From positions 62,001-126,000 of the forward strand of contig CAYJMD010000003.1 in NCBI GenBank assembly GCA_964371585.1: a stretch of 64,000 nucleotides of DNA, read 5' to 3'. A model generated the notes under the pieces. It made no database searches, was not told where the DNA came from, and saw nothing but the letters and a program-made list of their open reading frames with translations. Made by a program: the position numbers and the translations under genes. The stretch comes from RGIG5057 sp964371585 (lineage in GTDB: Bacteria > Bacillota > Clostridia > TANB77 > CAG-465). Of this stretch, positions 26,840 to 35,561 are shown in pieces (within the stretch, counting starts at the first letter, position 1; the number at the start of each line of letters is the position of its first letter).

Positions 26840-27781
26840 TTACTCTTCGTTTTCTTTAAATTCTAGACCTAAATCTTTAATTTTCTTAATTACTTCTTCT
26901 AAAGATTTTTTACCTAAATTTCTAACTTTAATCATATCATGTTCTGTTCTATTAACAATGTCTGCAACTGTATGCATACCTGCTCTTTTTAAACAGTTAT
27001 ATGATCTAACTGAAAACTCTAGATCTTCTACTGAAGTCTCTAGCATTTTATCTCTTTTTGAAATTTCTTTATGTGACATTATTGACATAGTTTTTGCTAT
27101 TTCAGATAAGTCAATAAATAAACTTAAATGTTCATCTAATATTTTAGCTGCCATTGATAGCGCTTGGAATGGTTCTATAACACCGTTTGTCCATATTTCC
27201 ATTACAAGTTTATCATAATTTGCATCTTTACCAACCCTAGTTTTATCAACTGTAAAGTTAACTTTTTTAACTGGAGTAAATATAGAATCTATTGGAAGTA
27301 CATTTAAAGCTTCAACAGTTGATCTGTCAGCTACTATATATCCTCTACCTTTAACAGCAGTCATATCTATATTTAAAGTTTTACCTTCTTCTAAATAAGC
27401 AATATGTAAATCTGAATTTACAATTGAACATGTACCATCAGTAACTATGTCACCAGCTGTTATTTCACAAGGACCTACAGCACGGATAGATAATTCTTTT
27501 TGATCCATATCATTACTTTTTACACATACTTGTTTTAAATTAAGTATAATATCTGTTACATCTTCTGTAACCCCTGGTATTGAAACAAATTCATGAGTTA
27601 CCCCATCAATTTTTATTGTATTAATTGCATAACCTGGAAGTGAAGAAAGTAATATTCTTCTAAGTGAATTTCCAAGTGTTATACCAAAACCTCTTTCTAA
27701 AGGTTCTACTTCAAACCTTGCATAATATGTGTCTACATCTACTTCAACACATTTGATTTCTGGTCTTTGCATTTCAATCAT
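26840..27781 (-). CDS. rpoA: RNA polymerase alpha subunit
   Basis: 313 residues, normal length. The N-terminal dimerisation domain contains RGFGITLGNSLRRILLSSLPG; the C-terminal domain, which contacts UP elements and activators, contains LEFSVRSYNCLKRAGMHTVADI. It lies between rpsD and rplQ in the standard order, with AGGAGG before the ATG. Confidence 0.98.
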   Translation of the reverse strand: MIEMQRPEIKCVEVDVDTYYARFEVEPLERGFGITLGNSLRRILLSSLPGYAINTIKIDGVTHEFVSIPGVTEDVTDIILNLKQVCVKSNDMDQKELSIRAVGPCEITAGDIVTDGTCSIVNSDLHIAYLEEGKTLNIDMTAVKGRGYIVADRSTVEALNVLPIDSIFTPVKKVNFTVDKTRVGKDANYDKLVMEIWTNGVIEPFQALSMAAKILDEHLSLFIDLSEIAKTMSIMSHKEISKRDKMLETSVEDLEFSVRSYNCLKRAGMHTVADIVNRTEHDMIKVRNLGKKSLEEVIKKIKDLGLEFKENEE

Positions 27782-27859
27782 TTAAATTCCTCCTTTAATA
27801 CGCTCTGATTACACGTATTATTTATAATTAATGATTCATTATATACTAATAGCTAATTA

Positions 27860-28489
27860 TTAGTTTTTAGAGTATAACTCAACTATTAAGCTTTCTTGTA
27901 CTTCAAGATCAACATCTTCTCTTACAGGTTTTCTTAATATTTTAGCTTCTACTTTTTCTGTATTCATTTCCATCCATGTTGGGATAGATTTGTTTTTATT
28001 TAATTCTAAAGTTGTTACAACTGTTTTATTATCTTTTTTAGATTCTTTTATTGTTATAACATCTCCAACTTTAACAATGTATGAAGGTATGTTAACACTT
28101 TTACCATTAACTAGTAACATTCCATAACCTACTAATTGTCTAGATTCAGCTCTTGAAGTACCAACACCCATTCTGTATGCTACGTTGTCAAGTCTCATTT
28201 CTAATTGTTCAAATAACATATCAGAAGTGATTCCGTCTCTTCTAAACGCTTCATCATAGTATTTTCTGAATTGAGATTCAGATACTCTATAATAAACTTT
28301 TGCTCTTTGTTTAGCACGAAGTTGTAAACCATATTCAGATAATTTACTTCTTCCTTTGCCATGTTGTCCAGGAGCGAAAGCTCTTCTTTCAAAAGCACAT
28401 TTGCTAGTTGAACATCTGTTACCTTTTAAGAATAATTTAATACCTTCTCTTCTGCATTTTTTACATACTGCATCTGTATATCTTGCCAT
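27860..28489 (-). CDS. rpsD: Ribosomal protein S4, zinc-binding form
   Basis: 209 residues, primary 16S-binding protein and, in many bacteria, translational repressor of its own operon. Four cysteines (CKKC, then C and C in NRCSTSKCAF) mark the C+ form. The S4 RNA-binding domain has RLDNVAYRMG. In Bacillus subtilis rpsD is a separate gene; here it is inside the alpha operon. Confidence 0.97.
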   Translation of the reverse strand: MARYTDAVCKKCRREGIKLFLKGNRCSTSKCAFERRAFAPGQHGKGRSKLSEYGLQLRAKQRAKVYYRVSESQFRKYYDEAFRRDGITSDMLFEQLEMRLDNVAYRMGVGTSRAESRQLVGYGMLLVNGKSVNIPSYIVKVGDVITIKESKKDNKTVVTTLELNKNKSIPTWMEMNTEKVEAKILRKPVREDVDLEVQESLIVELYSKN

Positions 28490-28506
28490 TTTAATTTACA
28501 CCCCCA

Positions 28507-28899
28507 CTATACTCTTCTTCTTTTTGGTGGTCTACAACCATTATGAGGAATTGGAGATACATCTTTAATCATGCTTATTTCCAATCCTGCTGCTTGAAGT
28601 GATCTTATAGCTGCTTCTCTACCAGAACCAGGACCTTTTACGAATACTTCAACAGTTCTTAAACCATGTTCCATTGCTGCAGTTGCTGCAGTTGTTGCTG
28701 CTTCTCCAGCTGCGAAAGGAGTATTTTTTCTTGAACCTTTAAAACCAAGTCCACCAGCACTTGCCCAAGATAATGCATTACCTTCAGTATCTGTCATTGT
28801 AACAATTGTATTGTTGAATGATGATTGAATGTGAGCTGCACCACTAGATATATTTTTTTTAACTTTTCTTTTAGTTGTAACTTTTTTCTTTGCTGCCAT
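28507..28899 (-). CDS. rpsK: Ribosomal protein S11
   Basis: 130 residues. Visible: [14 protein letters not shown], the [18 protein letters not shown] segment and the C-terminal [13 protein letters not shown]. It follows rpsM by three bases. Confidence 0.98.
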   Translation of the reverse strand: MAAKKKVTTKRKVKKNISSGAAHIQSSFNNTIVTMTDTEGNALSWASAGGLGFKGSRKNTPFAAGEAATTAATAAMEHGLRTVEVFVKGPGSGREAAIRSLQAAGLEISMIKDVSPIPHNGCRPPKRRRV

Positions 28900-28902
28900 A
28901 TT

Positions 28903-29274
28903 CTATACTCCTTTCTTTCCTGCTACTACTTTTCTAGGACCTTTTCTAGTTCTAGCGTTAGTTTTAGTTCTTTGACCTCTAACAGGTAATTTTCTTTTAT
29001 GTCTTTGTCCTCTGTAGCAATTGATTTCCATTAATCTTTTAATATTTAATGCTACTTCTTTTTTTAATTCACCTTCTACATTGTAATCTCTTTCAATGAT
29101 AGCTCTTATTTTAGCTTCATCTTCATCAGTGAAATCTTTTATTCTTTTGTTTGCATCTATACCTGCTTCTGCAAGTATTTTTCTTGATACAGAACGACCA
29201 ATACCATATATTGATGTTAGTCCTATTTCTGCAATTTTAGACTTTGGTAAGTCTACTCCAGCTATACGTGCCAT
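28903..29274 (-). CDS. rpsM: Ribosomal protein S13
   Basis: 123 residues with ARIAGVDLP, the helix-two-turn-helix [11 protein letters not shown] and the basic tail [15 protein letters not shown]. First protein of the S13-S11-S4 block; GGGGGTG precedes the ATG. Confidence 0.98.
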   Translation of the reverse strand: MARIAGVDLPKSKIAEIGLTSIYGIGRSVSRKILAEAGIDANKRIKDFTDEDEAKIRAIIERDYNVEGELKKEVALNIKRLMEINCYRGQRHKRKLPVRGQRTKTNARTRKGPRKVVAGKKGV

Positions 29275-29294
29275 TTAAATTTACACCCCCACAA

Positions 29295-29408
29295 TTAACC
29301 TTGTCTTTGCTTATGTTTAGCATTTTCACAAATAACTCTAACTACGCCATTTCTTCTAATTACTTTACATTTGTCGCAAATCTTTTTTACAGATGGTCTT
29401 ACTTTCAT
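29295..29408 (-). CDS. rpmJ: Ribosomal protein L36
   Basis: 37 residues: [14 protein letters not shown], then [22 protein letters not shown]. The Cys-Cys-Cys-His zinc set of the C+ form is present. AGGAGG precedes the ATG. It lies 20 nt before rpsM and about 215 nt after infA. Confidence 0.95.
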   Translation of the reverse strand: MKVRPSVKKICDKCKVIRRNGVVRVICENAKHKQRQG

Positions 29409-29623
29409 TTTAGTTCCTCCTTAAACACTTAAAACAAAGCATTTATAAACAGTTTTAACCATTTAATAAACTTAAATATTTAGAATTTAAAATTGAAATG
29501 TTAAAGTTTTTAAATACTAAATATATTATATATTGAAAAACTATAGTTTAATATAGGGTACATATACCCTTTTCAGCCGCATACAAACATATAGTTTAAC
29601 AAACTAAATTAATAAATAAGAGA
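29409..29623 (-). promoter_or_regulatory. Noncoding stretch between infA and rpmJ with hairpins, possible leader
   Basis: No credible open frame. It contains the hairpin AGGGTA-cata-TACCCT (29555-29570), two copies of TTAAACTATA on the minus strand (about 29542-29551 and 29591-29600) and a minus-strand TATAAT (29528-29523) without a convincing -35. Its place before rpmJ-rpsM-rpsK-rpsD would suit an S4-binding translational operator, but this is inference. Confidence 0.4.
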
Positions 29624-29842
29624 TTATTTACCTCTCCATGTTATTCTACCTTTAGCTAAATCGTAAGTAGAAAGCTCTAACTTAACTTTATCGCCTGGTA
29701 AAATTTTGATATAGTGCATTCTAAGTTTTCCAGATATATGTGCAAGAACTTCATGCCCATTTTCAAGCTTAACTTTAAAATTTGCATTTGGTAATGCTTC
29801 TGATACTATACCGTCAACTTCAATTACATCATCTTTTGCCAT
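29624..29842 (-). CDS. infA: Translation initiation factor IF-1
   Basis: 72-residue OB-fold protein that occupies the A site during initiation. Typical sequence: [31 protein letters not shown], and [17 protein letters not shown] near the end. It leads the second ribosomal transcript from its own consensus promoter; the upstream map gene has a terminator. Confidence 0.98.
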   Translation of the reverse strand: MAKDDVIEVDGIVSEALPNANFKVKLENGHEVLAHISGKLRMHYIKILPGDKVKLELSTYDLAKGRITWRGK

Positions 29843-29899
29843 GAAAATTTCCTCCTATTTCAAATAAGTTACACTCACTTGTGTAAACTGTACCTATAC

Positions 29900-29928
29900 A
29901 TTATACAAAATTATTATGTAAATGTCAA
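29900..29928 (-). promoter_or_regulatory. Consensus promoter of infA
   Basis: TTGACA (29928-29923), 17-bp spacer, TATAAT (29905-29900). It makes infA-rplQ independent of adk-map. Confidence 0.88.
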
Positions 29929-30045
29929 TATTTTAATGCTATTTTTATAAAGTTTTCTTTAATTATTTGTAGTTATTTACTTTCCTTTTTACATAAGTAC
30001 TTTTTATAGGTTAATTATACTATGTATTTTGTACTTTATTAATAC

Positions 30046-30077
30046 AAAAACAGTATGATTTCACTCACACTGTTTTT
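30046..30077 (-). terminator. Terminator after map
   Basis: A 13-bp stem with one mismatch (30046-30058 with 30065-30077), with further T residues on the minus strand. Confidence 0.75.
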
Positions 30078-30091
30078 TAGTTTATTTAATT

Positions 30092-30856
30092 TTAATATGT
30101 TAATATTTCTGGATCATCTTTAGTTATTACAATAGTATTTTCATAATAAGCTGTTAACTTTTTATCCACAGTAGCAACAGTCCATTTATCATTCTTAACA
30201 TACACTCTATTACTACCTTCACATATCATAGGTTCAATAGCAAGTGCCATACCACTAGAAAGTCTAGGCCCTGTTCCTTTCATCCCAATATTTGGAACTC
30301 CTGGATCTTCATGTAATTCTTTACCTACGCCATGACCTTGATAATCTTCAAGAAGCGAAAAACCTTCTTTTTTAACACAAGCTTCAATAGCAGAAGAAAT
30401 ATCTCCTACTCTATAACCTTCTTTTGCATATTTAATACCTTCAAAAAATGCTCTTTTTGAAGTATCTATTAGTTTCTGAGCAACCTTAGAAATCTTACCT
30501 ACACCAAATGTTCTACCTGCATCTGCATGATATCCATTTTTATATACACCAACATCTAAACATAGCAAATCGCCTTCTTTTAATATATAGTTTGTAGGTA
30601 TACCATGAATTATTTCATCATTAACACTTAAGCATAATGCATGTTTAAAAGCCTTACCACCTCTATATGGGCATGGTACTCCTTTAAAAGACGCTGTTGC
30701 ACCATTTTCAGCAATAATCTTTTCAGCAGCAGTATTTAACTCTAATGTTGTTATTCCAGGTCTAACTAATTTCTCTACTTCTTCTAATACTTTTTTTAGT
30801 ATGTTTGCAGACTCTCTCATGTAGTCAATTTCTTTTTCTGATTTTATTTTTATCAT
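30092..30856 (-). CDS. map: Methionine aminopeptidase
   Basis: Metalloprotease that removes the initiator methionine. 254 residues. Metal ligands are visible in LCLDVGVYKNGYHADAGRTF, HGVGKELHEDP and AIEPMI. It follows adk by 63 nt; the site before its ATG (GAAAGTG) is weak. Confidence 0.97.
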   Translation of the reverse strand: MIKIKSEKEIDYMRESANILKKVLEEVEKLVRPGITTLELNTAAEKIIAENGATASFKGVPCPYRGGKAFKHALCLSVNDEIIHGIPTNYILKEGDLLCLDVGVYKNGYHADAGRTFGVGKISKVAQKLIDTSKRAFFEGIKYAKEGYRVGDISSAIEACVKKEGFSLLEDYQGHGVGKELHEDPGVPNIGMKGTGPRLSSGMALAIEPMICEGSNRVYVKNDKWTVATVDKKLTAYYENTIVITKDDPEILTY

Positions 30857-30919
30857 TTTTTCACACTTTCTAATTTATTAAATACTATTATTAATATAAA
30901 CTGTTATGCTTTTATTATA

Positions 30920-31531
30920 TTATATCATATCTAATATATGTTCTGGACAATTTGAACTATCCACTGTTTTAAGAAGTCCTCTTTCTTTATAATATTCAAT
31001 TAAAGGTTTTGTTACTTCTTCATATGTCTCAATTCTTTTTGTTAATGTTTCCACAGTATCATCACTTCTAGTTACAAGTACTGAACCACAATTATCACAA
31101 TGAACATTATCTTTTGATGGAAAATCAATTCCATATGCTCTATTGCAATTTAAACATTCTTTTCTTTCTAAAATCCTCTTAAAAACTAGTTCTCTTGGTG
31201 CTACTAGTTCAAGCACTCTAGTTATATCTTTACCTATTATTCTAAGTATTTCTTCTAACTGAGCAACTTGGTCTAAATTACGAGGATATCCATCTAAAAT
31301 AAATCCGTCTTTAGCTTCTTTTGAAGTTAACTTCTTCATGATGATTTCATTCATAACTTCATCTGTTACGAAATTACCAGCAGATATAGTTTTTCTTATC
31401 TCTTCATTTTCCTTAGAAGCTTCTCTTAGTAATGATCCACTCGATATATGTGGAATTTTAAGTTCTCTTGATAAGATTCCAGCTCTTGTACCTTTTCCTG
31501 TAGCTGGTCCGCCAAGCATAATGTAAATCAT
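30920..31531 (-). CDS. adk: Adenylate kinase, divergent, zinc-type
   Basis: Interconverts AMP, ADP and ATP. 203 residues, slightly short. The P-loop reads GGPATGKGT rather than GPPGAGKGT; the AMP-binding site reads HISSGSLLR instead of HISTGDMFR, and GYPRNLDQ instead of GFPRTxxQ. The lid has four cysteines (CLNC and CDNC) for zinc, and the RSDD and TYEEVTKPLIEYY segments are normal. It is in its usual place before map, so it is most likely the cell's adenylate kinase despite the drift. Confidence 0.92.
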   Translation of the reverse strand: MIYIMLGGPATGKGTRAGILSRELKIPHISSGSLLREASKENEEIRKTISAGNFVTDEVMNEIIMKKLTSKEAKDGFILDGYPRNLDQVAQLEEILRIIGKDITRVLELVAPRELVFKRILERKECLNCNRAYGIDFPSKDNVHCDNCGSVLVTRSDDTVETLTKRIETYEEVTKPLIEYYKERGLLKTVDSSNCPEHILDMI

Positions 31532-31557
31532 TTATTAATCCCCCCGTTTACTATCCT

Positions 31558-31586
31558 ATTATACAATACTTCTAATTAAATGTAAA
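31558..31586 (-). promoter_or_regulatory. Promoter of adk-map
   Basis: TTTACA (31586-31581), 17-bp spacer, TATAAT (31563-31558). A GGGGGGA site precedes the ATG. Confidence 0.75.
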
Positions 31587-31618
31587 TATTTTCTTTTAAT
31601 ATTGTACTTTTTAAACAA

Positions 31619-31655
31619 AATAAGTTTAGCACTAAATGATAATGCTAAACTTATT
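31619..31655 (-). terminator. Terminator after tsaC
   Basis: AATAAGTTTAGCA (31619-31631) pairs with TGCTAAACTTATT (31643-31655); TTTTGTTT lies downstream on the minus strand. Confidence 0.8.
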
Positions 31656-31664
31656 ATATATGTA

Positions 31665-32693
31665 TTATTCTATTATTTCATTGTACTGACAAGCTCTTAT
31701 TAATCTATTCATTATTCCCGCGTTTAATCCTTCATAATCGAATCCTTGTATATATACTTTATCCAAATTCAACTTATTTAACTCTCTAAGATTAGTAAAT
31801 AAATTCTTACCTATCTCCTCTTTATTTGATCCTAAATTAATAATTTTATTTTCAATTTTAAAACTATTAACTATTCTATCATATATTAAACCACTAACTA
31901 AAAATCCAATATTTTCTTCACTACTATCTATATCTTGAATTTTTCTTAAAAGTTTTTCTTCATCTAATATACTTAATAATATGCAAGCTACATCTGGCGC
32001 ATAATGTTTATGTTTCATCCCTGGTGACAGTACAATTTCTTCATTATTTACTTTTTTTATACAATTTTTATCAAGCTCTACATTTCCAGTAATAGTTTTT
32101 AAATCTTCTTCAGTAATTTTACCAGGTCTTAATATTACTATTTTAGAGCCTACTACTTTAACAACAGTAGACTCAATACCTATACTAGTGGGACCTCCAT
32201 CTAAAAAATATTTAACATTATCTTTTAATTCTTCATATACATCCTCTACTCTTGTTCCACTAGGTCTAGAAGAAATATTAGCACTTGGAGCAGCAACTGG
32301 AACCGAAGCCATTTCTATTAATTTAACTGCACTTTCATTAGATGGCATTCTTACAGCAATAGTATCAAGTCCAGCAGTAACATTAAGTGGTATATTACCC
32401 TTTTTAGGTAGTATTATACTTATTGGCCCTGGCCAGAACTTATCTATTATTTTTTTCTCTAAATCATTTATTTCAGACACTATATCATTTAACATATTAT
32501 AATTAGATATATGAACAATAAGAGGATTATCACTTGGTCTTTTTTTAGCTTTAAATATTTTATCTACGGCATCTTCACTTAAAGCGTTTGCTCCTATACC
32601 ATAAACTGTTTCAGTAGGAAAAACTACTATTTCATTATTTTTTAAATATTCACTTGCTTTTTTATAATCAATTCCCATTTTACCGTTTTCCAT
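31665..32693 (-). CDS. tsaC: L-threonylcarbamoyladenylate synthase (Sua5 type)
   Basis: Makes threonylcarbamoyl-AMP for t6A37 of ANN-decoding tRNAs. 342 residues: a YrdC domain (VVFPTETVYGIGANA, KAKKRPSDNPLIVHI, PSANISSRPSGTR, FLDGGPTSIGIESTVV) plus the C-terminal Sua5 domain, as in Sua5 rather than the short TsaC. SPGMKHKHYAP is the conserved linker. The ATG at 32693 is chosen; a GTG four codons upstream would overlap the previous gene and its own ribosome binding site. Confidence 0.93.
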   Translation of the reverse strand: MENGKMGIDYKKASEYLKNNEIVVFPTETVYGIGANALSEDAVDKIFKAKKRPSDNPLIVHISNYNMLNDIVSEINDLEKKIIDKFWPGPISIILPKKGNIPLNVTAGLDTIAVRMPSNESAVKLIEMASVPVAAPSANISSRPSGTRVEDVYEELKDNVKYFLDGGPTSIGIESTVVKVVGSKIVILRPGKITEEDLKTITGNVELDKNCIKKVNNEEIVLSPGMKHKHYAPDVACILLSILDEEKLLRKIQDIDSSEENIGFLVSGLIYDRIVNSFKIENKIINLGSNKEEIGKNLFTNLRELNKLNLDKVYIQGFDYEGLNAGIMNRLIRACQYNEIIE

Positions 32694-32697
32694 AATA

Positions 32698-34341
32698 CTA
32701 CTCACTCTCCTTTCTAGTGTTTAAAACATAACCTGTTAATATACCTAATATGACTATGCTAATTAAATATGAAAAATTTAAATCTACTAAACTATGAAAA
32801 ATAAAAATAATTATAATTAATTTAATTATATATTCTGTTTTAATTTTACATATTAATATAACTATAATAGATATACTTACAAATCCTATAATTCCACTTT
32901 CCACTAATATTTGCAAATACGAATTATGGACTTCTGTTGTTGAATATGCAGTAGTTTGAACTTCTTTATGTTTAATTCTAAAAGCTTCTCCACCAAGTCC
33001 AAACATTTTACTTTCATTCCAAAGTTTTATAGCATCAATATTATATGCTAGTCTATCACTTATACTAGTAGAATTATTATTAATCACATCAACTAAATCA
33101 AGTATTATATCTGTTGGTAATAATAAATATTCTAGTACTTGTTTTTCATTGTTTATCATTATTTCATTTATAGTAACAGTTCCTTTAACATCTAAAACTT
33201 CCATTACTAAAGCTTTAGTATCTGTATAATTTATATATGACGTTTTATAACTTGTCATATCTTCTGAATTAGTTATCACTACATTTTCAATAGCCACCTT
33301 ATTGCCATCTTCAACTTTACTTATTATTAGTCTAAAACTTGAATCTTTATCAAAATCAAACATTACTTCAATATCATTATTTTGATTTAAATTATAATAT
33401 GTTCTAATAAGTCTAATATTAGCTTCAGACTCATTAATAACAATAGGCGAAGTTAAGCTAAACAAAATAATAATAATGATTGTCAATGTGGCTAAACTTA
33501 CTATACTAAGAATGACTTTATTTAATTTTATTTTATTAATAAACTTAAATTTTAACTTAAGTAAATCCTTTTTTATGAATTCAAAAAAATTAAATTTATC
33601 TTCAATTAATTTTATTATTAAATATCTAACTGTAATAACTGATAGTAATATATAACTTAATGATACCGTATATATTTTAGATATATCTATATATAATAAA
33701 TTATCTATATTAACAGAAGCTAAAATTCCTATTATACTAGATGTTAGTATTACAGTTTTTAGTTTATAGTTTTCCTTAATAAAAATTATAATATTTGATA
33801 GTATAAATAGTACCATAATCATCTTAGATTTTGTTAATATTATACACATTATAGACATTACTAAAAAAATATATTGTAAGTAAACTACTAGCTTTTCTTT
33901 ACTTATTTTACTAACTTCATTTTCTATATTATTTATTGTACTTTTTATATATTTTATAACTATTAAATAAGCACTAAGTATTATAAGTCCTGTTAAATTA
34001 GCATATTGTAAAGTTCCGGATAAACGATCTAAATCTTTAGATAAATATCCAGAATTAAAAGTATTTAAATATGGCTCTAAAATTCTTAACGAAAGAGAAT
34101 CAATACCAAGTATTATTTGTATGACTGCCATTAATATTATTGTTTTTAAGTAAATATTTTTATTTTTTGTGTTTGAAACTATAAATATAATAAATGCTAA
34201 TATCACATATTTTAAGAACTCATAGAAAGTATAATCATATGATAAATATGTATTAAATATTATTGGTAATACATATGATATAGCTAAAAATATGCTACTT
34301 AAAATAATAGGATAATAGTACTTATGTTTTTTTTGATTCAT
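32698..34341 (-). CDS. O-antigen ligase-like (Wzy_C) membrane protein, start uncertain
   Basis: At least 547 residues with about twelve membrane helices. The signature EVHNSYLQILVESGIIG near residue 480 is that of the Wzy_C/O-antigen ligase family, which joins or polymerises surface glycans outside the membrane. An external insertion (about 315-425) looks like a beta-sandwich carbohydrate module. The ATG at 34341 has no ribosome binding site, and the frame stays open without a stop up to the N gap at 34409 with hydrophobic codons, so the true start may be lost in the gap. It precedes tsaC by four bases. Confidence 0.78.
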   Translation of the reverse strand: MNQKKHKYYYPIILSSIFLAISYVLPIIFNTYLSYDYTFYEFLKYVILAFIIFIVSNTKNKNIYLKTIILMAVIQIILGIDSLSLRILEPYLNTFNSGYLSKDLDRLSGTLQYANLTGLIILSAYLIVIKYIKSTINNIENEVSKISKEKLVVYLQYIFLVMSIMCIILTKSKMIMVLFILSNIIIFIKENYKLKTVILTSSIIGILASVNIDNLLYIDISKIYTVSLSYILLSVITVRYLIIKLIEDKFNFFEFIKKDLLKLKFKFINKIKLNKVILSIVSLATLTIIIIILFSLTSPIVINESEANIRLIRTYYNLNQNNDIEVMFDFDKDSSFRLIISKVEDGNKVAIENVVITNSEDMTSYKTSYINYTDTKALVMEVLDVKGTVTINEIMINNEKQVLEYLLLPTDIILDLVDVINNNSTSISDRLAYNIDAIKLWNESKMFGLGGEAFRIKHKEVQTTAYSTTEVHNSYLQILVESGIIGFVSISIIVILICKIKTEYIIKLIIIIFIFHSLVDLNFSYLISIVILGILTGYVLNTRKESE

Positions 34342-34409
34342 AGAAGTTACATTCTTATTTTTATTTATAAAATAATATACTATCTCGTTTACTATATAAA
34401 CAACAAATA

Positions 34410-34509
34410 NNNNNNNNNNNNNNNNNNNNNNNNNNNNNNNNNNNNNNNNNNNNNNNNNNNNNNNNNNNNNNNNNNNNNNNNNNNNNNNNNNNNNNNNNNN
34501 NNNNNNNNN
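34410..34509. other. Scaffold gap of 100 Ns
   Basis: Exactly 100 unknown bases, the conventional placeholder for a gap of unknown length. Linkage of the sequence left and right of it rests on scaffolding only. Confidence 0.99.
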
Positions 34510-34520
34510 TTAAATATTAT

Positions 34521-35165
34521 TTAATTATCTAAAATCCACTTAATATCTTCAATAGATTTATCTATATTAAATATTCCGTTTCCAACAGGATAGTAAACAG
34601 GATAAAATGAATACTCTTTCTCGTTTACAACTCTTTTAAAACATGTTTTCCTAGTCTGCGAGACACTTATTTTTTCATCTAATACTATTGAACTAACTTG
34701 ATTACCAAATAATATTATTTTTTTAGGATTTACAATTTTAAATTCTTCAAATAGTAAGTCAACATATTCTTTAAATATATTATCTGGTAGTGGCCTTGCA
34801 TCTACTTGTGTACATTTTCCTAAATTAGTTATAAAATATTTATGTTTTTTTACATCTTCATAAACTTCTTCAGCAAAAGTAGTAGTCCACTCACTACCTT
34901 TTATTTCTCTTATCTTATTATATATTTTTTCTGACATAATATTTGTATCATAAAATAATTTCCAAATATTTTTGGTACCTATCCAAGGGGATTTAAGTCC
35001 TGTCCATTCTTTAGATGAAGCAATATTTCTTTTAGTTGGATTCATAAAAACAAAACATACATCTGGATTTTTATCCATTCCACCATTTAATATTGAATCT
35101 AAACTTTCATCACCATATTCATTTTGTAGTTTAGCATATTTTTCATTTAATTCTTTTAATGTCAT
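34521..35165 (-). CDS. Uracil-DNA glycosylase superfamily protein
   Basis: 214 residues. It has the superfamily pattern: VCFVFMNPTKRN (motif A region with the asparagine), WTGLKSPWIGTKNIWK, YFITNLGKCTQVDARPLPDN, then VNPKKIILFGNQVSS and a C-terminal YPVYYPVGNG in place of the usual HPSP. It probably removes uracil or another damaged base, but the changed C-terminal motif leaves substrate and activity open. Single gene with its own promoter, GGAGAG before the ATG. Confidence 0.78.
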   Translation of the reverse strand: MTLKELNEKYAKLQNEYGDESLDSILNGGMDKNPDVCFVFMNPTKRNIASSKEWTGLKSPWIGTKNIWKLFYDTNIMSEKIYNKIREIKGSEWTTTFAEEVYEDVKKHKYFITNLGKCTQVDARPLPDNIFKEYVDLLFEEFKIVNPKKIILFGNQVSSIVLDEKISVSQTRKTCFKRVVNEKEYSFYPVYYPVGNGIFNIDKSIEDIKWILDN

Positions 35166-35190
35166 ATTTCTCTCCTTTGTTTATTTATCT

Positions 35191-35219
35191 ATTATATCAT
35201 TTGAGTAAAAATAACACAA
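35191..35219 (-). promoter_or_regulatory. Promoter of the uracil-DNA glycosylase-like gene
   Basis: TTGTGT (35219-35214), 17-bp spacer ending in TGA, TATAAT (35196-35191). Confidence 0.7.
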
Positions 35220-35247
35220 GTTTAGTTTAGTAAATTTAGACATAAAA

Positions 35248-35271
35248 AATCACACTATTTCTAGTGTGATT
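35248..35271 (-). terminator. Terminator after tRNA-Arg
   Basis: AATCACACTA (35248-35257) pairs with TAGTGTGATT (35262-35271), with a T run on the minus strand. Confidence 0.85.
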
Positions 35272-35276
35272 AATCT

Positions 35277-35353
<77 letters not shown>

Positions 35354-35375
35354 AATAATTTATTGTACGTATTTA

Positions 35376-35404
35376 ATAATAACATATTTTATAAAAAAAA
35401 TCAA
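35376..35404 (-). promoter_or_regulatory. Promoter of tRNA-Arg
   Basis: TTGATT (35404-35399), 17-bp spacer, TATTAT (35381-35376), about 23 bp before the mature 5' end. Confidence 0.65.
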
Positions 35405-35516
35405 TACTTATCTTTAATTTTTATCAATTTTATATAACTTTCTTTTTTCTTCAACTTTATTTATCATATATCTACTTTAAAAAATATATTTTTTATTACA
35501 TTATAATAGTATAAAT

Positions 35517-35545
35517 TTGAAATACCATCCTTTGTATGTTACAAT
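35517..35545 (+). promoter_or_regulatory. Promoter of the mscL-like gene
   Basis: TTGAAA (35517-35522), 17-bp spacer ending in TGT, TACAAT (35540-35545). Confidence 0.72.
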
Positions 35546-35561
35546 ACTTATGGTGATTATT

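Noticed and set aside
26359..26859. Long plus-strand open frames opposite rplQ, rpoA, rplD and other ribosomal genes
   Set aside because: They are antisense shadows of strongly conserved genes, have no ribosome binding sites and show composition expected from the other strand.
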